A DNA stretch of 64,000 bases from Hymenobacter pini (GTDB lineage Bacteria > Bacteroidota > Bacteroidia > Cytophagales > Hymenobacteraceae). The DNA is taken from NCBI RefSeq assembly GCF_020421205.1, contig NZ_JAIZZH010000007.1, positions 124,001 to 188,000 on the forward strand. The letters are read 5' to 3'. Every line of letters starts with the position of its first letter. Position 1 is the stretch's first letter. Below are positions 54,960 to 64,000 of the stretch, in pieces. Under the pieces are notes generated by a model. That model was not told the origin of the DNA, made no database searches, and was given only the letters and a program-made list of their open reading frames with translations. The position numbers and the translations under genes are program-made.

Positions 54960-55069
54960 GCTCCGCTCAATAATCCCAACCACTTCTTCTATAAGCAACC
55001 AGGCCTGCGGCGCGCAGTGCCCTGGCAGCGCCTTGCCTGCCTTTTTCGAATCAATTTACTCCGTACCCC

Positions 55070-55768
55070 ATGCTTACTACCCACGAGTTCCGCAAATTTG
55101 CCGTGCACGGCCAGGGCCTGAACGGGCTGGCCGTTGACCAATACGTGCAGCACACCCAGGCCCGGGCCTGGCCCTACGTCACGGGCATGACCCGCTCGGT
55201 AATTGAGGAGCGCCCCACCCGTTTCGCCGAAATCGACGTGTTTTCGCGCCTGATTATGGACCGGATTGTGTTCCTGGGCACGGCCGTAGACGACCAGATT
55301 GCCAATATACTGACGGCCCAGATGCTGTTTCTGGAATCAGTGGATGCCCGGAAGGATATTCTGCTGTACGTGAATTCCCCGGGCGGCTCGGTGTACGCGG
55401 GCTTCGGCATTTATGACACCATGCAGTACGTGCGGCCCGATGTGGCCACCATTTGCACCGGGTTGGCGGCTTCCATGGGTGCCTTTCTGCTGAACGGCGG
55501 GGCCTTGGGCAAACGCTCGGCCCTGCCCCACGCCCGCATCATGATTCACCAGCCCTCGGGTGGAGCGCAAGGCCAGTCGTCGGACATCGAAATTACGGCC
55601 CGCGAAATTCTGAAGCTGCGCCGGGAGCTGTACGAAATCTACGCGGCCCGCACCGGCAAAACCTACGAGCAAATCCACCACGACTCCGACCGGGACTACT
55701 GGATGCGCGCCGACGAAGCCCGCGAGTATGGCCTGATTGACGAGGTGCTGGAACGTCAGCCAGCGTAG
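55070..55768 (+). CDS. clpP: ATP-dependent Clp protease proteolytic subunit
   Basis: 232 residues. The Ser-His-Asp triad is in GLAASMGAFLLNGG (Ser135), MIHQPSGG (His160) and HHDSDRDY (Asp near 206-209). Family features also include DRIVFLGTAVDDQIANILTA and YVNSPGGSVYAGFGIYDTMQ. The Bacteroidota-type N-terminal extension (HEFRKFAVHGQGLNGLAVDQ) precedes the processing site region. With ClpX/ClpA it degrades tagged or misfolded cytoplasmic proteins. It follows the sigma-factor pair by about 110 bp. There is no clpX here, so this may be a second clpP paralogue. Confidence 0.95.
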   Translation: MLTTHEFRKFAVHGQGLNGLAVDQYVQHTQARAWPYVTGMTRSVIEERPTRFAEIDVFSRLIMDRIVFLGTAVDDQIANILTAQMLFLESVDARKDILLYVNSPGGSVYAGFGIYDTMQYVRPDVATICTGLAASMGAFLLNGGALGKRSALPHARIMIHQPSGGAQGQSSDIEITAREILKLRRELYEIYAARTGKTYEQIHHDSDRDYWMRADEAREYGLIDEVLERQPA

Positions 55769-55844
55769 TGATGATGGATTACACCACGAAAGCCCGTATC
55801 CTTGGCCCGCACTGCCACATTCCCGGCAGCCCGCCTCCCACACC

Positions 55845-56123
55845 ATGACCGTACTTCTGAGCTGCCTGCTGTTCTTTAATCTGCTGTGCTTTCTGCTTTT
55901 TGCCCTCGATAAGCGCAAAGCCCAACGCGGCCAGCGGCGCATCCCGGAAAAAACGCTACACCTCGCCACGCTGCCGGCCGCGGCCCCCGGTGCCTGGGCA
56001 GCCATTCTGCTGCTGCACCACAAAAACCGCAAAGCCGCCTTCTGGAGTATTACGCTGCTGCTGACGCTGCTGCAGGGGGCGGTTCTCTATTTCACGTGGC
56101 CCCACTTGCAGGCGTTGGTTTGA
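55845..56123 (+). CDS. DUF1294 membrane protein
   Basis: 92 residues from MTVLLSCLLFFNLLCFLLFA. Two to three hydrophobic helices flank the DUF1294 motif FALDKRKAQRGQRRIPEKTL and LHHKNRKAAFWS, which is diagnostic of the family. Function is unknown. A longer upstream frame overlaps clpP and is unlikely. It is 76 bp after clpP on the same strand. Confidence 0.88.
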   Translation: MTVLLSCLLFFNLLCFLLFALDKRKAQRGQRRIPEKTLHLATLPAAAPGAWAAILLLHHKNRKAAFWSITLLLTLLQGAVLYFTWPHLQALV

Positions 56124-56219
56124 TGTCGAGAGTAAATGCCCCGCACCAACTCAGTTTTGAGTTGGCGAATACGATTAGGGATGGAAACAACTGAATATAT
56201 TAGCCTATTTATTCGGGCT

Positions 56220-56732
56220 ATGTGTATCTGTACAAACCGCCTTGCGGGTTTTATTGGAATTTTCTTCGTGCTACTGAACAGCTCAAGTTGCCAGCAACTC
56301 AGGAGAACGTTAGGTCGGCGAAAATTTGATCAGGCCACACACATTGCTCAGGCCACGGTACGCGGTGGGCGCAAGATAGTACCAGGCAGCAGCCACGTTT
56401 TCTCTTATAGTCGACTGAAAATCTTACCATACGTAGGCTCTCACAACCGTATTTATACGCAGATTTATCTAAGCGCCCGGAATGTTGGTGATTTGCCGTT
56501 TAATCGGCCAGTAAATCTCTCGGATTCGATTGTGGCAATTTCCGGCTTTGTATCCCGGGACTGGCCCTTCGATATGGAAAATATTGTGGGCACGGTCACA
56601 CGCTTGTCAACCGATACGCTTAGCCCGACGCTGCTCCTGCACCTAAAATACACAGTGCGGAGCGACCGAAGAGCTTTGCGGCGACGCCTGGAATTTCAGA
56701 CTGACACAGCCTACTTTCAGGTAAAAAACTAA
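56220..56732 (+). CDS. Hypothetical lipoprotein, AT-rich for this genome
   Basis: About 170 residues from MCICTNRLAGFIGIFFVLLN, with a lipobox (SSSC) following. The mature part includes VSRDWPFDMENIVGTV and looks like a small beta-rich envelope protein. Its base composition is noticeably less GC-rich than the neighbours, as for the orphan at 45868. An ATG at 56181 would lengthen the leader before the signal. No family is recognised. Confidence 0.55.
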   Translation: MCICTNRLAGFIGIFFVLLNSSSCQQLRRTLGRRKFDQATHIAQATVRGGRKIVPGSSHVFSYSRLKILPYVGSHNRIYTQIYLSARNVGDLPFNRPVNLSDSIVAISGFVSRDWPFDMENIVGTVTRLSTDTLSPTLLLHLKYTVRSDRRALRRRLEFQTDTAYFQVKN

Positions 56733-56751
56733 CCCAAGCCGCGTCGACCCG

Positions 56752-57558
56752 ATGAAGCTACTTCTCTGGATACTGGGGCTGGGGGCGGCGCTGTACGTGG
56801 CAGTATGCGTGCTCCTGTATTTTCAGCAGGAGCGGCTGTTATTCTTCCCCACCAAACTACCCGCCGATTATCGTTTCCGATTCAGCAACCGGTTTGAGGA
56901 AAGGTGGATTTCGACGGCCGACGGCACCCGCCTGCACGGCTTGCTGTTCCCGGCCGATTCAGCAGCCAAAGGGTTGATTTTCTACCTGCATGGCAATGGC
57001 GGGGCCTTGGATAGCTGGGGCGAGGTTGCAGCTACCTACACCCGATTGGGCTACTCGGTGTTTCTGCTCGACTACCGGGGCTACGGCAAAAGTGGGGGCC
57101 GCATCAGCAGCCAGGCGCAGCTACTCGCCGACGTAGACACGGCCTACCAGCAGCTCACGCGCGAGTTTCCGGAAGAGCGCACGGTGCTGCTGGGCTATTC
57201 GCTGGGCACGGGCGCGGCGGCGTGGCTGGCCGCCCGGCACCACCCGCGCCTGCTAGTGCTGCAGGCCCCCTACGCCAGCATGCGGGCTATGGCCCGGCAG
57301 CACTACCCCTGGATGCCGCCCTTCATTGTGCGCTACCCGCTGGCCACCGATGAAGTACTGCCCCACGTACAGGTCCCCATCGTCATCTTCCACGGCGACC
57401 AAGACGAGGTTATCAGCCCAGTATCCACGGCCCGGCTCCGGCAGCAGCTTAAGCCCCACGACCAGTTCATCACCCTGCCCGGCGCGGGCCACAACGGCAT
57501 GACGGATAACCCCGACTATCAACGAGCTATCCGGCAAATACTGGCTCAGCATTACTAG
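56752..57558 (+). CDS. Membrane-anchored alpha/beta-hydrolase (BEM46/FrsA-like)
   Basis: 268 residues. An N-terminal hydrophobic anchor (LLLWILGLGAALYVAVCVLL) is followed by a serine hydrolase with GLIFYLHGNGGAL (oxyanion HGNG), LLGYSLGTGAAAWLA (nucleophile Ser), FHGDQDEVISP (Asp) and PGAGHNGMTDN (His). The layout matches the BEM46/YfhR-type hydrolases that sit on the inner membrane. The substrate is unknown. It follows the AT-rich lipoprotein gene by 19 bp and may share its transcript. Confidence 0.88.
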   Translation: MKLLLWILGLGAALYVAVCVLLYFQQERLLFFPTKLPADYRFRFSNRFEERWISTADGTRLHGLLFPADSAAKGLIFYLHGNGGALDSWGEVAATYTRLGYSVFLLDYRGYGKSGGRISSQAQLLADVDTAYQQLTREFPEERTVLLGYSLGTGAAAWLAARHHPRLLVLQAPYASMRAMARQHYPWMPPFIVRYPLATDEVLPHVQVPIVIFHGDQDEVISPVSTARLRQQLKPHDQFITLPGAGHNGMTDNPDYQRAIRQILAQHY

Positions 57559-57636
57559 GCACACGCGTAGAAGCTGACGGGAAAAAGCCCCAGCCCGCAA
57601 GGTTCAGGACGAGGTGTTGGCTATCTTCGGGCCGCT

Positions 57637-58452
57637 ATGCCGCTTCGCCCTGCTCCCCTGGCTTATTGCTTGCTCCCCTTGCTTGGTAGTTTGAGTTTAG
57701 TACCCGCTGCTCAGGCCCAGACCAACGCCGTGCCCAACTCTCAATGGGGCACCTGGCACGTTGCTACGGTGGTATTGCCCGGCGGGCCCAAGCACTGGGG
57801 CGGCTACGTGGAGTTGCAGGCCCGGGCCAATGGCCTGTTTCGGCAGTACTTCTACACCGAGCTTAAAGGCGGAGTAAGCTACGATGTGGCCAAAAACTTT
57901 ACCCTGATGCTGGCCGGTGGCCGGTATTCCACCGCCGACTACCGCGACCTGAGTGCTGGCCCCTTGAACGTGGAGCGGCGCTTGTGGCAGCAGCTCACAC
58001 TTACGCAGTTTGCCGCCCGCCTCAAGCTAGAGCACCGCTACCGCATGGAGGAACGCTGGTACCGTTTCCGGGACGATATAGTACCAACCGGCCTCTCGCG
58101 CTACCGGACGCGCATGCGCTACCGCTTTAACGCCTTTCTGCCGCTCAACAAGCCTACGTTCACCAACAATACGGCGTTTTTGTCGGTGTATGATGAGGTC
58201 TTTTTTAATCCGCGGGGGCCGTTTTTTGAGCGAAACCGGGTATACGCCGGCGCGGGCTATCAGTTTGATGCGCACTGGACGGCGCAGGTGGGCTGGCTGA
58301 ACCAGGCTAATTACTCCCCCGCCAGCTACCGGCAAAACGTATTCACCCCCCAAACCACCGTGGCCAAGAACAACGTGGTCCTCTCGGTGATATACCGTAT
58401 CAGCCGCAAGGCCGCCACCGCCCCCGAGTTTGTGCCCTCTCAACCCGACTAA
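57637..58452 (+). CDS. DUF2490 protein
   Basis: 271 residues with a signal peptide (LLPLLGSLSLVPAAQAQ). The mature part is a beta-strand-rich outer-membrane-like domain (GTWHVATVVLPGGPKHWGGY, ELKGGVSYDVAKNFTLML, RYRTRMRYRFNAFLPLNKPT) typical of DUF2490, thought to be a small outer-membrane barrel. TATCTTCG at 57622-57629 lies seven bases before the ATG, so the mRNA may be leaderless. Its 3' end overlaps the convergent small gene by 4 bp. Confidence 0.82.
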   Translation: MPLRPAPLAYCLLPLLGSLSLVPAAQAQTNAVPNSQWGTWHVATVVLPGGPKHWGGYVELQARANGLFRQYFYTELKGGVSYDVAKNFTLMLAGGRYSTADYRDLSAGPLNVERRLWQQLTLTQFAARLKLEHRYRMEERWYRFRDDIVPTGLSRYRTRMRYRFNAFLPLNKPTFTNNTAFLSVYDEVFFNPRGPFFERNRVYAGAGYQFDAHWTAQVGWLNQANYSPASYRQNVFTPQTTVAKNNVVLSVIYRISRKAATAPEFVPSQPD

Positions 58453-58766
58453 GCGGCGGCCGGCACGAGGTGCAGCGTGAGCGTATGGCGAGGCTCCCCG
58501 GAGTACAGCATGTGCAGTTCCAGCGTGAGGTGCTGGTCGGAGAGGGTTTTGATGAGCAGGTACAGCGCCGATTCGTTGCCGGGGTGCACAATTTTGCCGG
58601 CCTGTTTCACCCAGCCCGTAGCGGTGGGCCCGGCTTCCGGGGATTGAGTAAGCGTGCTGAAGTCGAACTCCGCCCCCTCGCCCATGCTCCAATACCCCTG
58701 AAACGGCTGCGGGCCAGCTTCAATGCGCACCGTTTTCCAGACCTGACAGAGTATTCGTTCTTCCAT
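58449..58766 (-). CDS. Hypothetical small protein next to MOT1 gene
   Basis: 105 residues from MEERILCQVWKTVRIEAGPQ. It has a compact, soluble alpha/beta character (FSTLTQSPEAGPTATGWVKQ, YLLIKTLSDQHLTLELHMLY). It starts six bases after the MOT1 stop on the same strand, so it is co-transcribed with the molybdate transporter. I do not recognise a family. Its convergent overlap of four bases with the DUF2490 gene is unusual but harmless. Confidence 0.65.
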   Translation of the reverse strand: MEERILCQVWKTVRIEAGPQPFQGYWSMGEGAEFDFSTLTQSPEAGPTATGWVKQAGKIVHPGNESALYLLIKTLSDQHLTLELHMLYSGEPRHTLTLHLVPAAA

Positions 58767-58772
58767 ACGCAG

Positions 58773-59936
58773 TTATTTCCCGAGGCCTACCCAGCCGCGC
58801 TGCATGGCGTAGTACAGCGCCGTACCCACTAACAGGCCCACAAGGTACCCATACGGCAGCCCGCTACACAACAACCCCACCAGCAAAGCCAGCAACAATT
58901 CAGTGCGGGAGCCGGCAATATCACGCAGCAACGTGGCCAGCGTGAGGGCCTCAAACAGGAGCAGCACACCCAGAATAGGCAGCGGAAAAATTTGGACTAC
59001 CTGCTGAAAACCCTGGCTGAACAGCAAGCCTAGCGTCAAGAATAACACCCCGTACAGCACCACCGAGCCGCCCGTACGCCCCCCAAACGTGTAGTGCCCT
59101 ACCATGCCGCCCGAGCCGTGGCACACCGGAAATCCACCCAGGAAGGGGTTCACCAGGTTCATGAGGGCGTAGGTGAAGCTGATTTGGCGCACCGTGAGGG
59201 GCCGCTCCGGGAAATAATCCTCCACCACCTGTCGGGTAGCCAGCACCGAGTTGCCCAGGGAAAGCGGAATCTGGGGCAGGGCCAGTAGCACGGCCCCGGT
59301 GGCAATATCGGGCCACTGCGGTATGTGCCAGGAGGGCAGGTGCAGGCCGATGGCCCGGTGCGCGGTGGCTACATCCAGCTTAAACACAAGCCCGTAGGTG
59401 ACACCCAGCGTTAGCACCACCAATGCCGCCGGCCAGCGCCGGTTACCCAGCAGCACTACCGTTATCAGGAACGCCGCCGCCGCCAACACAAAGCCCGCCA
59501 CACCATCGGCCGGCACGTACTCTTTGAGCGCCAGGGTGGCCAGCTGCAGGGCCAGCCCAAACTGAATGCCCCGGATAACCGGCTTGGGTACCAACCGGGC
59601 CAGCGCGTCAATCAGCCTCGACACTGACAGCAAAAACATACCGATACCAATGGCCAACCCACCCCCAAAGATGATGCGGCCGGGGATTTTCTGGGCAATG
59701 ACCAGAGCGGCAAAGGCCTTGAGCGGCTGCACCGGCATGGGCATACCGTACCACAGCCCCGAAAACACCTGCATCAGCCCAAACATCACCAGCACCCCGG
59801 CGCTATCTACCCCCGAGGCCGCAATGATGCCAATGAGTAGCGGCAAATCAGTACCCAAATCACCAAACGCGCCCGCCAGCTCATTTCGGTCGAAGCGGAT
59901 ACGGGGGCGGGATGGCGGGGTAACGGTAAGCGGCAT
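58773..59936 (-). CDS. MOT1-type molybdate/sulfate transporter
   Basis: About 387 residues from MPLTVTPPSRPRIRFDRNEL. The diagnostic motif ELAGAFGDLGTDLPLLIGII at the first helix and MPVQPLKAFAALVIAQ, plus a later LVNPFLGGFPVCHGSGGMVG, are characteristic of MOT1 proteins, a SulP-related family carrying molybdate. About ten membrane segments are visible. Proximity to moeB, fdhD and the formate-dehydrogenase gene supports molybdate as substrate. The start is at 59936 rather than a longer frame whose extra N-terminus is not conserved in character. Confidence 0.88.
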   Translation of the reverse strand: MPLTVTPPSRPRIRFDRNELAGAFGDLGTDLPLLIGIIAASGVDSAGVLVMFGLMQVFSGLWYGMPMPVQPLKAFAALVIAQKIPGRIIFGGGLAIGIGMFLLSVSRLIDALARLVPKPVIRGIQFGLALQLATLALKEYVPADGVAGFVLAAAAFLITVVLLGNRRWPAALVVLTLGVTYGLVFKLDVATAHRAIGLHLPSWHIPQWPDIATGAVLLALPQIPLSLGNSVLATRQVVEDYFPERPLTVRQISFTYALMNLVNPFLGGFPVCHGSGGMVGHYTFGGRTGGSVVLYGVLFLTLGLLFSQGFQQVVQIFPLPILGVLLLFEALTLATLLRDIAGSRTELLLALLVGLLCSGLPYGYLVGLLVGTALYYAMQRGWVGLGK

Positions 59937-59955
59937 GGGGAACTGGCAGAAGGCA

Positions 59956-59975
59956 TAGAGACGCGTATTCGCGTC
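59956..59975. repeat. AGACGCG hairpin upstream of the MOT1 gene
   Basis: AGACGCG pairs with CGCGTCT around a TATT loop. It matches the terminal hairpins of the 190-bp element at 47628-47817 and looks like a single remnant arm. Confidence 0.6.
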
Positions 59976-60033
59976 TGGTCGTTGTGTAAGCTGCTTAATT
60001 GGCACCATTTGGCGTGGTCCCAATTGATGTGGA

Positions 60034-60133
60034 GCGTCATGCTGAGCAAAGTCGAAGCATCTCTACCGCTTCGTTGAATTACTACCAAAATGTCAGCACG
60101 CGAGATTCCTCGGCTGCGCTCGGAATGACGTTC
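60034..60133. repeat. Inverted GCGTCATGCTGAG element (100 bp)
   Basis: The left side GCGTCATGCTGAGC pairs loosely with the right side GCTCGGAATGACG. The right half shares a long near-identical block (CAGCACGCGAGATTCCTCG) with the element at 62332. It lies between moeB and the MOT1 gene. Confidence 0.75.
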
Positions 60134-60145
60134 TTATTCCCTCAA

Positions 60146-61255
60146 TCATCTCACCACCTCATCCCCCATAGCCGCATCCTCCCAGGCCAGAATACCGCCT
60201 TCCAGATTCACCAGGTTGGGCAGGCCAAATTCGGTTTGCAGCCGCTCGATGGCCTGGGCGCTCCGGCGGCCGGAGCGGCAGTACACCACTACCGGGTGCT
60301 GCTTGGGCAGGGCGGCTACCCCTTTGGCCAGATTGCCCAGGGGCAGCAGCGTAGCGTTGGGCAGGTGGCCCGCGGCGTACTCGTGCGGCTCCCGCACATC
60401 CAGCAAGAACGGTGGCTGGCCCGACATCAGCTGGGCCTGCAGGTCGGCAGCCGAAATACTGCGCACTGCGGCTCCACACAGGTCGGCGTAGTCGGCCGTA
60501 TTGGCGGTATCCAGGTTGATGGCCGCTTGTTCTGGGCGACGGGCAAACTTGAGGGTGCGCGTCTGGAAGGTCAGCGCATCAAACAGCCACAGCCGGCCAC
60601 TCAATACTTCCCCGATTCTCAGAATTACCTTCAAGGCATCCGTGGCCTGAGCCGTGCCTACTAAGCCGGGCAGCACCCCCAGCACGCCGGTTGCGTCGCA
60701 ATTAGGGGCCTCAGCGGCGGTGGGAGGCTGCGGAAACAAGCAGCGGTACGAAGGCCCGCCCTGGTAGTTGAACACCGAAACCTGGCCCTCAAACTTGTAA
60801 ATGGCCCCCGACACCAGCGGCTTGCCGTAGCTCACGCAGGCATCATTGAGCAGGTAGCGCGTGGGAAAGTTATCGGAGCCATCAATGATAACATCGTATT
60901 TGCTTACCAACTCCCGCACGTTGCCCAGCGTGGCCCGGCAGCCGTACACCTCCGTGTGCACCAACGGGTTGATGCGCCGCACGGCGCGGGCGGCCGTTTC
61001 GGCCTTGGGCTGCCCTAGGTCGGCGGGGCCGTACAGAATCTGCCGCTGCAGGTTGCTGCGGTCCACTTTATCAGCATCCACAATCCCCAAGGTGCCTACA
61101 CCAGCCGCCGCCAGGTACTGCAGCACGGGGCAACCCAGGCCGCCGGCACCTACCACCAGCACGCGGGCCGCCTTTAGTTTCTCCTGGCCGGCCTCTCCAA
61201 TTTCGGGGAGCTGCAGGTGGCGGCGGTACAGGTGGCGTTCTTCGGGGGTGAGCAT
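60146..61255 (-). CDS. moeB: MoeB/ThiF-family adenylyltransferase with rhodanese domain
   Basis: 369 residues. The E1-like domain has VVGAGGLGCPVLQYLAAAGV (ATP loop), RSNLQRQILYGPADLGQPKA and VIDGSDNFPTRYLLND. It adenylates the MoaD C-terminus. A C-terminal rhodanese domain (about 265-369) has the sulfur-carrying Cys in VVYCRSGRRSAQAIE, so it can also deliver sulfur. The CxxC pairs that hold structural zinc in E. coli MoeB are not conserved: the first reads PSYRCLF and the second is lost. This suggests a zinc-free form. It lies in the island with fdhD. Confidence 0.9.
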   Translation of the reverse strand: MLTPEERHLYRRHLQLPEIGEAGQEKLKAARVLVVGAGGLGCPVLQYLAAAGVGTLGIVDADKVDRSNLQRQILYGPADLGQPKAETAARAVRRINPLVHTEVYGCRATLGNVRELVSKYDVIIDGSDNFPTRYLLNDACVSYGKPLVSGAIYKFEGQVSVFNYQGGPSYRCLFPQPPTAAEAPNCDATGVLGVLPGLVGTAQATDALKVILRIGEVLSGRLWLFDALTFQTRTLKFARRPEQAAINLDTANTADYADLCGAAVRSISAADLQAQLMSGQPPFLLDVREPHEYAAGHLPNATLLPLGNLAKGVAALPKQHPVVVYCRSGRRSAQAIERLQTEFGLPNLVNLEGGILAWEDAAMGDEVVR

Positions 61256-61435
61256 AGAGAGGAAATGAAATGACCCACAGAGTGGGCAGGGTTAGCAAAG
61301 TGCATGGCCAACCAGCAGGCCTGGCCGTACAGCTTCTGAGGTTCAAACTTACTTCCGGCCCCGAAGGTTAATCCAATATACCACCACCTGCGCTGGCAGC
61401 CCGTACAGGCTGCCGGTTTCACCTGATTTTCCGCC

Positions 61436-62320
61436 GTGTCTGCTCCCGTTTTTCTGCCGCCCACCAGCTACGAATACGCCACCGTGCAGCGCGTGCAGGG
61501 CGCAACCGTCACGGAAGCTTCCGATGTACTGGCCGCCGAGGAGCCCCTGGAAATCAGGGTGGGTTATGGGCCGGCCGGAGAACGGCAGCACCGCCCCCTG
61601 AGCATTACTATGCGCACCCCAGGCCACGATTTTGAGCTGGCTGCCGGGTTTCTGTTTTCAGAGGGCATCATCCGCAGCCGCCAGGAGCTGCAAGGCATCA
61701 TTTACTGCCCCAATGTGGAGAAGGCCGAAGAGCGGGAAAACGTGGTGCGGGCCGAGCTGGCCCCCTCTGCTCTCCCCGACCTGCCCCGGCTGGAGCGCCA
61801 CTTCTACACCAGCAGCAGCTGCGGAGTATGCGGCAAAACCAGCATCGAAGCCGTGCACGCCGCCGCCTGCCCGGTGCTGCCCACGGAAGGTCCGCGTATT
61901 GCGGCCTCCGTTATTCACCAACTGCCCGAGCGGCAGCGGCAGGCCCAGGCGTTGTTTGAGCAAACCGGCGGCCTGCACGCGGCGGCCCTGTTTTCGCCGG
62001 AGGGTGAGCTGCTGCTGCTGCGCGAAGACGTGGGCCGGCACAATGCCCTGGACAAAGTGATTGGCGCGGCCCTGCTGCAGGAAATGCTGCCGCTCCATAA
62101 TACCGTGCTGCTAGTGAGCGGGCGGGCTTCGTTTGAGCTGGTGCAGAAAGCGGCTGTAGCGGGTATTCCGGTGCTGGCCGCCGTGGGGGCGCCCTCGTCC
62201 CTGGCCGTGCAGGCCGCCCACAATTTTGGCATGACCATCTGCGGATTCGTGCGCCAAAACCGTTTCAATGTATACTCGCACCCCTGGCGGATTGTGAATG
62301 AGGCTACTGATAATGAATAA
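61436..62320 (+). CDS. fdhD: Formate dehydrogenase accessory sulfurtransferase
   Basis: 294 residues from a GTG start (MSAPVFLPPTSYEYATVQRV). FdhD passes sulfur from IscS to the molybdenum cofactor before its insertion into formate dehydrogenase. The diagnostic motif is SSSCGVCGKTSIEAV with the catalytic CxxC, plus EDVGRHNALDKVIGAALLQ and VSGRASFELVQKAAVAGIPV. A GTG start gives the usual N-terminus; no ATG fits. It is divergent from moeB. It directly precedes the small conserved partner and the oxidoreductase. Confidence 0.95.
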   Translation: MSAPVFLPPTSYEYATVQRVQGATVTEASDVLAAEEPLEIRVGYGPAGERQHRPLSITMRTPGHDFELAAGFLFSEGIIRSRQELQGIIYCPNVEKAEERENVVRAELAPSALPDLPRLERHFYTSSSCGVCGKTSIEAVHAAACPVLPTEGPRIAASVIHQLPERQRQAQALFEQTGGLHAAALFSPEGELLLLREDVGRHNALDKVIGAALLQEMLPLHNTVLLVSGRASFELVQKAAVAGIPVLAAVGAPSSLAVQAAHNFGMTICGFVRQNRFNVYSHPWRIVNEATDNE

Positions 62321-62331
62321 GCAGATAATAC

Positions 62332-62432
62332 CGTCATGCAGAGCCGGAGGCGAAGCATCTCGCCTGCTGACGACTGAATAGTATTACAACGTCAGCACGC
62401 GAGATTCCTCGACTCCGCTCGGAATGACGTTC
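62332..62432. repeat. Inverted CGTCATGC element (101 bp)
   Basis: CGTCATGCAGAGCCGGAGGC at the left and GCTCGGAATGACG at the right bracket a core sharing CAGCACGCGAGATTCCTCG with the element at 60034-60133. It fills the fdhD to DUF7009-like gap. Confidence 0.75.
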
Positions 62433-62478
62433 CTTTCCATTCAGCCTACCTCCCACCCGCTCACCCTCCTACCCCGCC

Positions 62479-62805
62479 ATGAAACTCCGTTTCGAAGACA
62501 ATACGCTCCGCCTGCGCCTTGATCCGTCTGAGGTAGAGGCTTTCCGGCAACAAGGGCGTCTGCAGACCACGGTGCCCCTGGGCCCGTCCGCCGCCCAGCA
62601 ACTTACGTATAGCCTAGAGCGCAGCGCCGCGGCATTGAACCTTACTGTACAGTATGAGGCAGGCCACATTCGGGTGCTGCTGCCGGCGGCCGTCGCCGAT
62701 GACTGGACTTCTACTGATGAGGTTAGTTTGCGCGGCACGGCAGAAGTTGTTGACAACCAAGTATTGCATATTTTGGTAGAGAAAGACCTGGGCTGCAAGC
62801 ATTAA
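62479..62805 (+). CDS. Small conserved protein, probably DUF7009 family
   Basis: 108 residues (MKLRFEDNTLRLRLDPSEVE) with an alternating strand-helix pattern and the C-terminal VVDNQVLHILVEKDLGCKH, which fits the small proteins often found beside FdhD and FdhF-like genes and annotated DUF7009. Its role is unknown; placement between fdhD and the oxidoreductase suggests a maturation or partner function. It is 44 bp before the large oxidoreductase gene on the same strand, so they are co-transcribed. Confidence 0.6.
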   Translation: MKLRFEDNTLRLRLDPSEVEAFRQQGRLQTTVPLGPSAAQQLTYSLERSAAALNLTVQYEAGHIRVLLPAAVADDWTSTDEVSLRGTAEVVDNQVLHILVEKDLGCKH

Positions 62806-62849
62806 CGCCCGTTTCGCCTACCGCACACAGCCATTCCCACACCCGCACC

Positions 62850-64000
<1,151 letters not shown>

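Overview
The window is GC-rich chromosomal DNA from a member of the Bacteroidota, most likely a Hymenobacter-like Cytophagales. The reasons are the Bacteroidota-type promoter words (TAnnTTTG or close variants, with no useful Shine-Dalgarno signal), many lipoproteins with a short signal and Cys, a LytS/LytTR pair, GMC/gluconate-dehydrogenase-subunit-3 genes, WG-repeat, DUF2490, DUF1294 and DUF2007 proteins, and a SAM-I riboswitch on metH. I saw no rRNA, tRNA, CRISPR array, transposase or prophage block.

Layout. 0-7 kb: an M4 metallopeptidase cut by the left edge, two SDR oxidoreductases, an ATP-grasp enzyme, an M20 amidohydrolase, a PAP2-like membrane enzyme and a PhyH-type dioxygenase. 7-17 kb: a WG-repeat protein, a TonB-domain gene broken by an in-frame stop, a class I-like HMG-CoA reductase (mevalonate pathway), homogentisate dioxygenase, a transglutaminase-like protein, a CtpA-type protease and the overlapping ruvX-def pair. 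17-34 kb: a LytS/LytTR two-component system, a zinc phospholipase/S1-P1-like protein, a patatin fused to an outer-membrane barrel, pullulanase, a TlpA thioredoxin, a GADH subunit 3-GMC-GH1-like cluster, an SDR with a lysine/alanine-rich tail, and a PA14-OmpA protein.

34-40 kb is a methionine locus. A promoter and SAM-I riboswitch precede metH, and metF lies downstream. Between them sits a DUF559 (Vsr-like) endonuclease gene bracketed by two 41-bp inverted palindromic repeats. One of these repeats has been read into metH and adds about 26 residues to its C-terminus. This is the most system-like unusual feature in the window.

43-64 kb is a molybdenum-cofactor and formate-dehydrogenase island mixed with housekeeping genes. 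It holds an OFA-type MFS carrier with its small subunit, moeA, moaC, a mobA with an extra N-terminal domain, moaE, moaD, moaA, a MOT1-type molybdate transporter, moeB with a rhodanese domain, fdhD, a small conserved partner, and an FdhF/YdeP-type molybdopterin oxidoreductase cut by the right edge. Together these could import molybdate, build the cofactor, sulfurate it and load it into a formate-dehydrogenase-like enzyme, with the MFS carrier moving formate, oxalate or a related acid.

Intergenic DNA is unusually rich in palindromic repeats of at least four families: a GTCATTCCGAG-type element, a GAGACGCG element, a GCGCAGCTCCGC element, and quasi-periodic 7-8-nt word elements that abut or supply stop codons. 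One arm of the last kind is also present, in frame, inside metH.
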